A DNA stretch of 7,096 bases from BS750m-G62 sp046483505 (GTDB taxonomy: Bacteria > Planctomycetota > Phycisphaerae > FEN-1346): positions 1 through 7,096 of the forward strand of contig JAWODB010000211.1 in assembly GCA_046483505.1 (NCBI GenBank), read 5' to 3'. Within the stretch, counting starts at the first letter, position 1; each line of letters opens with the position of its first letter. Positions 5,033-7,096 of the stretch are shown in pieces. The notes under the pieces were generated by a model, which worked only from the letters and a program-made list of their open reading frames with translations, had not been told where the DNA came from and did no database searches. Made by a program: the position numbers and the translations under genes.

Positions 5033-6298
5033 ATGAACGCCATACGCGTCGGACTGGTGCTCGTAGCGGCGACGGCCGGCCTGGCCGGATGCCGGGACCG
5101 GCTGGGCGACCGGCCGCTCGGCACCTTTACGCCGGAGGCGACCGCCCGGAACGAGTACGACACCGGCGCCGGCGCGGCGGACGAGGAAATGAACCCCGTC
5201 CAGATGGCCCAGCCCGCCGGCAAGCCCGAGCCGCGCGAGGCCGAGCCGTCCACCGGCACGCTGACCCGCCCCGACGAGGACGCCGAGTACGAGGCCCGCC
5301 TCAGCGACGTTGGCCCGGCGGTCGCCGGCGACACGGGGCCGCTGCTCGTCGAGGCCGGCGACGGCGAGGACCCCGGCTCGCTCGTCCTGGTCGACGCCGT
5401 CCTGGCGGAGGTCAACGGCGAGGTGATTACGCGGGAGGACATCCTGGGGCCCATCCGACCCCAGATGCGGAAGTGGCGGCGGGAGTACCCCGACGAGGCG
5501 TTCCGCAGCCGCTGCCGCCAGGTCATCAACATCCGCCTGAAGGAGGAGATCAGCCGGCGGCTGGTCTACCAGGAGGCCGAGGCCGACCTCTCCGAGGAGG
5601 AGAAGGAGCGCATCGACCTGACCCTCGGCAAGATGCTCAAGGGGCTGGCCGCCGAGGCCGGCAGCATGCTCCTGCTCGAGGAGAAACTGAAGGGACGCGG
5701 CTCGTCCATCGAGGAGCGGCGCGAGGAGGAACGCCGCCGCATCGTCGTCCAGCGGTACCTGCACAAGAAGATCGGCCCGAACATTCATATCACCCATTCG
5801 GAACTGCTCAATTACTACAACGACGTCCGGCCCCAGCGATACGAGCGCCCGACGCGCGTCCGGCTGGGCCTCATCACGATCCGCAAGGCCGAGGCCGCCG
5901 ACCCGGACGAGGCCCGGGCCCTGGCCGAGGCCGTCCACCAACGGGCCGCCTCGGGCGAGGATTTCGCCCGCCTGGCCCGCCGCTACAGCCACGGCCCGAT
6001 GGCCGAGAAGGGCGGCGACTGGGGCTTCATCCGCGAGGGCTCGTTCCGCGTCCAGGCGGTCGACGAGGCCCTCTTCGCGCTGAACGCCGGCCAGGTCGGG
6101 CCCCTCGTCGAGACCGACGAGGCGTTTCACGTCGTCAAGGCGCTGGCGCGCGAGGGCGGCCGCACCGTCCCCTTCACCGAGGTGCAGGACGAACTGGAGG
6201 ACGAGATTCGCGACCGCAAGTTCAACGAGAAGGTCGATAAGTACATCCGCAACCTGTACGAGCGCGGGTACGTCCGCGTGATGACCGACAACCTGTAA
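5033..6298 (+). CDS. Parvulin/SurA-type peptidyl-prolyl isomerase lipoprotein
   Basis: The product is 421 residues. It starts with a lipoprotein signal, MNAIRVGLVLVAATAGLAGC, with the acylated cysteine at 20. Arg follows it, so by the E. coli rule it would go to the outer membrane. Residues 21-115 are an acidic, low-complexity linker. A SurA_N-like helical region begins VDAVLAEVNGEVITRED (120-136). The parvulin domain spans about 274-370, with FARLARRYSHGPMAEKGGDW (311-330), GQVGPLVETDEAFHVVKAL (353-371) and a charged C-terminal helix. Such proteins assist folding of exported proteins in the periplasm. Of the catalytic residues of Pin1, His157 is matched by H366, but His59 aligns with L278 and Cys113 (often Asp in bacteria) with G321, so isomerase activity may be weak or lost. 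The start is supported by AGGTGA 6 nt upstream. The 225-nt space after mfd carries its likely leader. Confidence 0.88.
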   Translation: MNAIRVGLVLVAATAGLAGCRDRLGDRPLGTFTPEATARNEYDTGAGAADEEMNPVQMAQPAGKPEPREAEPSTGTLTRPDEDAEYEARLSDVGPAVAGDTGPLLVEAGDGEDPGSLVLVDAVLAEVNGEVITREDILGPIRPQMRKWRREYPDEAFRSRCRQVINIRLKEEISRRLVYQEAEADLSEEEKERIDLTLGKMLKGLAAEAGSMLLLEEKLKGRGSSIEERREEERRRIVVQRYLHKKIGPNIHITHSELLNYYNDVRPQRYERPTRVRLGLITIRKAEAADPDEARALAEAVHQRAASGEDFARLARRYSHGPMAEKGGDWGFIREGSFRVQAVDEALFALNAGQVGPLVETDEAFHVVKALAREGGRTVPFTEVQDELEDEIRDRKFNEKVDKYIRNLYERGYVRVMTDNL

Positions 6299-6309
6299 CG
6301 GGGATACAA

Positions 6310-6337
6310 GCGCGGTCGGTCTCCGCACCGACCGCGC
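6310..6337. repeat. 28-nt palindromic repeat, copy D
   Basis: Perfect inverted repeat with arms GCGCGGTCGGT (6310-6320) and its complement (6327-6337) around CTCCGC (6321-6326). Two adjacent arm positions differ from copy A and both are compensated. It starts 11 nt after the parvulin stop codon and could protect or end that transcript, but no T-run follows. Confidence 0.9.
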
Positions 6338-6353
6338 TGCCACGAGACGATGC

Positions 6354-6381
6354 GCGCGGCGGGTGCGGAGACCCGCCGCGC
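6354..6381. repeat. 28-nt palindromic repeat, copy E (opposite orientation to D)
   Basis: Perfect inverted repeat with arms GCGCGGCGGGT (6354-6364) and its complement (6371-6381) around GCGGAG (6365-6370). It is the exact reverse complement of copy A. It faces copy D across 16 nt, so D and E form an inverted pair. It ends 25 nt before the ferredoxin ATG. Confidence 0.9.
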
Positions 6382-6406
6382 GACGCATAACGCCAGGGGC
6401 CGCTGT

Positions 6407-6760
6407 ATGCCACAGGTCACGTTTCTCCCGTTCGAGATTTGCCTCGAGGTGCCGCGCGGCACCAGCCTGCTCGCCGCCGCCGACGAGGCCGCCGAGATGG
6501 TCGAGGACGATTTCTTCGTCGGCGAACTCTGCGAGGGCCGGCACGAGTGCGGCAACTGCGTCGTGGAGGTCGTCGCGGGGGCCGACGCCCTCTCGCCGGT
6601 GACCGATTCCGAGCGGGCCCTGCTCCGGCAACTCGACGCCGGCCCGGACGCCCGGACGGCGTGCACGGCCCGCGTGGCCGGCGACGTGACCGTCCGCATT
6701 CCGCACCCCGTTCGCCACGCCGAGGCGAGCGGCGAGGCCCGCATGCAGGCCCATCCGTAG
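6407..6760 (+). CDS. 2Fe-2S ferredoxin-like protein
   Basis: The product is 117 residues, the size of a single-domain ferredoxin, and should carry electrons in the cytoplasm through one 2Fe-2S cluster. Cluster ligands are C42, C48, C51 and C86, giving Cx5Cx2C and x34C, the adrenodoxin/Isc-ferredoxin spacing rather than plant-type Cx4C. Other family marks are VPRGTSLLAAADEA near the N-terminus, ALSPVTDSERALL (61-73) and RVAGDVTVRIP (89-99). The ATG at 6407 is chosen because AGGGG lies 7 nt upstream and the fold begins there (MPQVTFLPF). An in-frame ATG at 6350 adds 19 residues encoded by palindrome E and is rejected. The reductase gene follows after 20 nt, suggesting a shared transcript. The partner is unknown; nothing nearby marks it as the isc-cluster Fdx. 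Confidence 0.88.
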   Translation: MPQVTFLPFEICLEVPRGTSLLAAADEAAEMVEDDFFVGELCEGRHECGNCVVEVVAGADALSPVTDSERALLRQLDAGPDARTACTARVAGDVTVRIPHPVRHAEASGEARMQAHP

Positions 6761-6780
6761 CGGTACCGAAGGGGGAGAGC

Positions 6781-7096
6781 GTGACCGACGGGCCCCGCAC
6801 CTTTCGCCACGTCGCCGTCGTCGGGCCGGGCGCCATCGGGCTCTGCGTGGCCATCCGCCTGGCCCAGCCCACCGGCGGGCCGCAGGTCACCCTGATCGAC
6901 CACGACGCCGACCGGGCGCGGCGCCTGGGCGGGCGGGCCCTCTGGCTCCGCAGCGAGACCGGCGACAGGAAGGCCCGCCTGCCGGTGGCCCTGGCGCCCG
7001 CGACGCCGCCCGACCTCGTCATCCTGGCCACCAAGGCGCACCAGGCGGCGACGGCGGCGCGGGCGGCCGCCAGGTGGATTGGCGACGCCGTCCTCC
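6781..7096 (+). CDS. Ketopantoate reductase family (ApbA/PanE) protein, N-terminal part
   Basis: Reading from GTG gives 105 residues, open at the right edge. A Rossmann dinucleotide-binding motif lies at the N-terminus (VAVVGPGAIGLCVAIRLAQ, glycines at 15, 17 and 20). ILATKAHQAATAA (81-93) has the Lys (K85) and Gln pattern of 2-dehydropantoate 2-reductases, which reduce ketopantoate to pantoate for coenzyme A synthesis. The C-terminal substrate domain is outside the window, so another member of the family cannot be excluded. D40 at the end of the second strand is typical of NADH binding, whereas characterised PanE uses NADPH; this is suggestive only. The GTG start is supported by GGGGGAG a few bases upstream and by the fold beginning directly after it. 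It lies 20 nt behind the ferredoxin gene. Confidence 0.82.
   Translation, partial: MTDGPRTFRHVAVVGPGAIGLCVAIRLAQPTGGPQVTLIDHDADRARRLGGRALWLRSETGDRKARLPVALAPATPPDLVILATKAHQAATAARAAARWIGDAVL

Noticed and set aside
6350..6406. Upstream ATG at 6350 as start of the ferredoxin
   Set aside because: The extension is encoded by palindrome E, and the ATG at 6407 has its own AGGGG site and begins the fold.
4847..6754. 635-residue open frame on the minus strand opposite the parvulin and ferredoxin genes
   Set aside because: Antisense shadow spanning two real genes and two palindromes; no domain and no supporting ribosome-binding site seen.

Overview
The window is GC-rich bacterial DNA carrying five protein genes plus one small hydrophobic ORF. 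An outer-membrane-type lipobox protein and ClpB point to a Gram-negative-type (diderm) bacterium. GC richness, short palindromes scattered between genes and weak Shine-Dalgarno use would fit Planctomycetota or a similar environmental lineage, but nothing here fixes the phylum. That placement is inference only.

Layout: the 5' part of clpB (minus strand, running off the left edge) starts at 578. Upstream of it, on the same strand, is an 85-residue two-helix membrane protein (999-742). Three 28-nt palindromes lie between the two. A 298-nt divergent spacer separates this pair from mfd (1298-4807, plus strand), the transcription-repair coupling factor. mfd has a strong sigma70-like promoter (TTGACC, 17 nt, TAGAAT). 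A second promoter of the same type (TTGTCC, 17 nt, TAGAAT) overlaps the mfd stop codon and would drive a parvulin/SurA-type lipoprotein gene (5033-6298) through a leader of about 215 nt filled with repeats. After two more palindromes come a 2Fe-2S ferredoxin gene (6407-6760) and, 20 nt later, the start of a ketopantoate-reductase-family gene (6781, cut by the right edge).

Functionally this is a housekeeping neighbourhood: protein disaggregation (ClpB), transcription-coupled repair (Mfd), envelope protein folding (parvulin lipoprotein), electron transfer (ferredoxin) and an NAD(P)-dependent reductase. No single pathway ties them together. Only the ferredoxin and reductase genes look like a tight operon.

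The most unusual content is the repeats. Seven 28-nt palindromes share 11-nt arms, a 6-nt loop and compensating arm changes, in both orientations and only outside genes. A second palindrome family (GGAA loop, 6-nt variable arms, fixed flanks) is present as a facing pair inside the mfd reading frame. There it accounts for part of an atypical insert of about 60 residues in the UvrB-like domain. I saw no defence system, CRISPR array, RNA gene or transposase gene.
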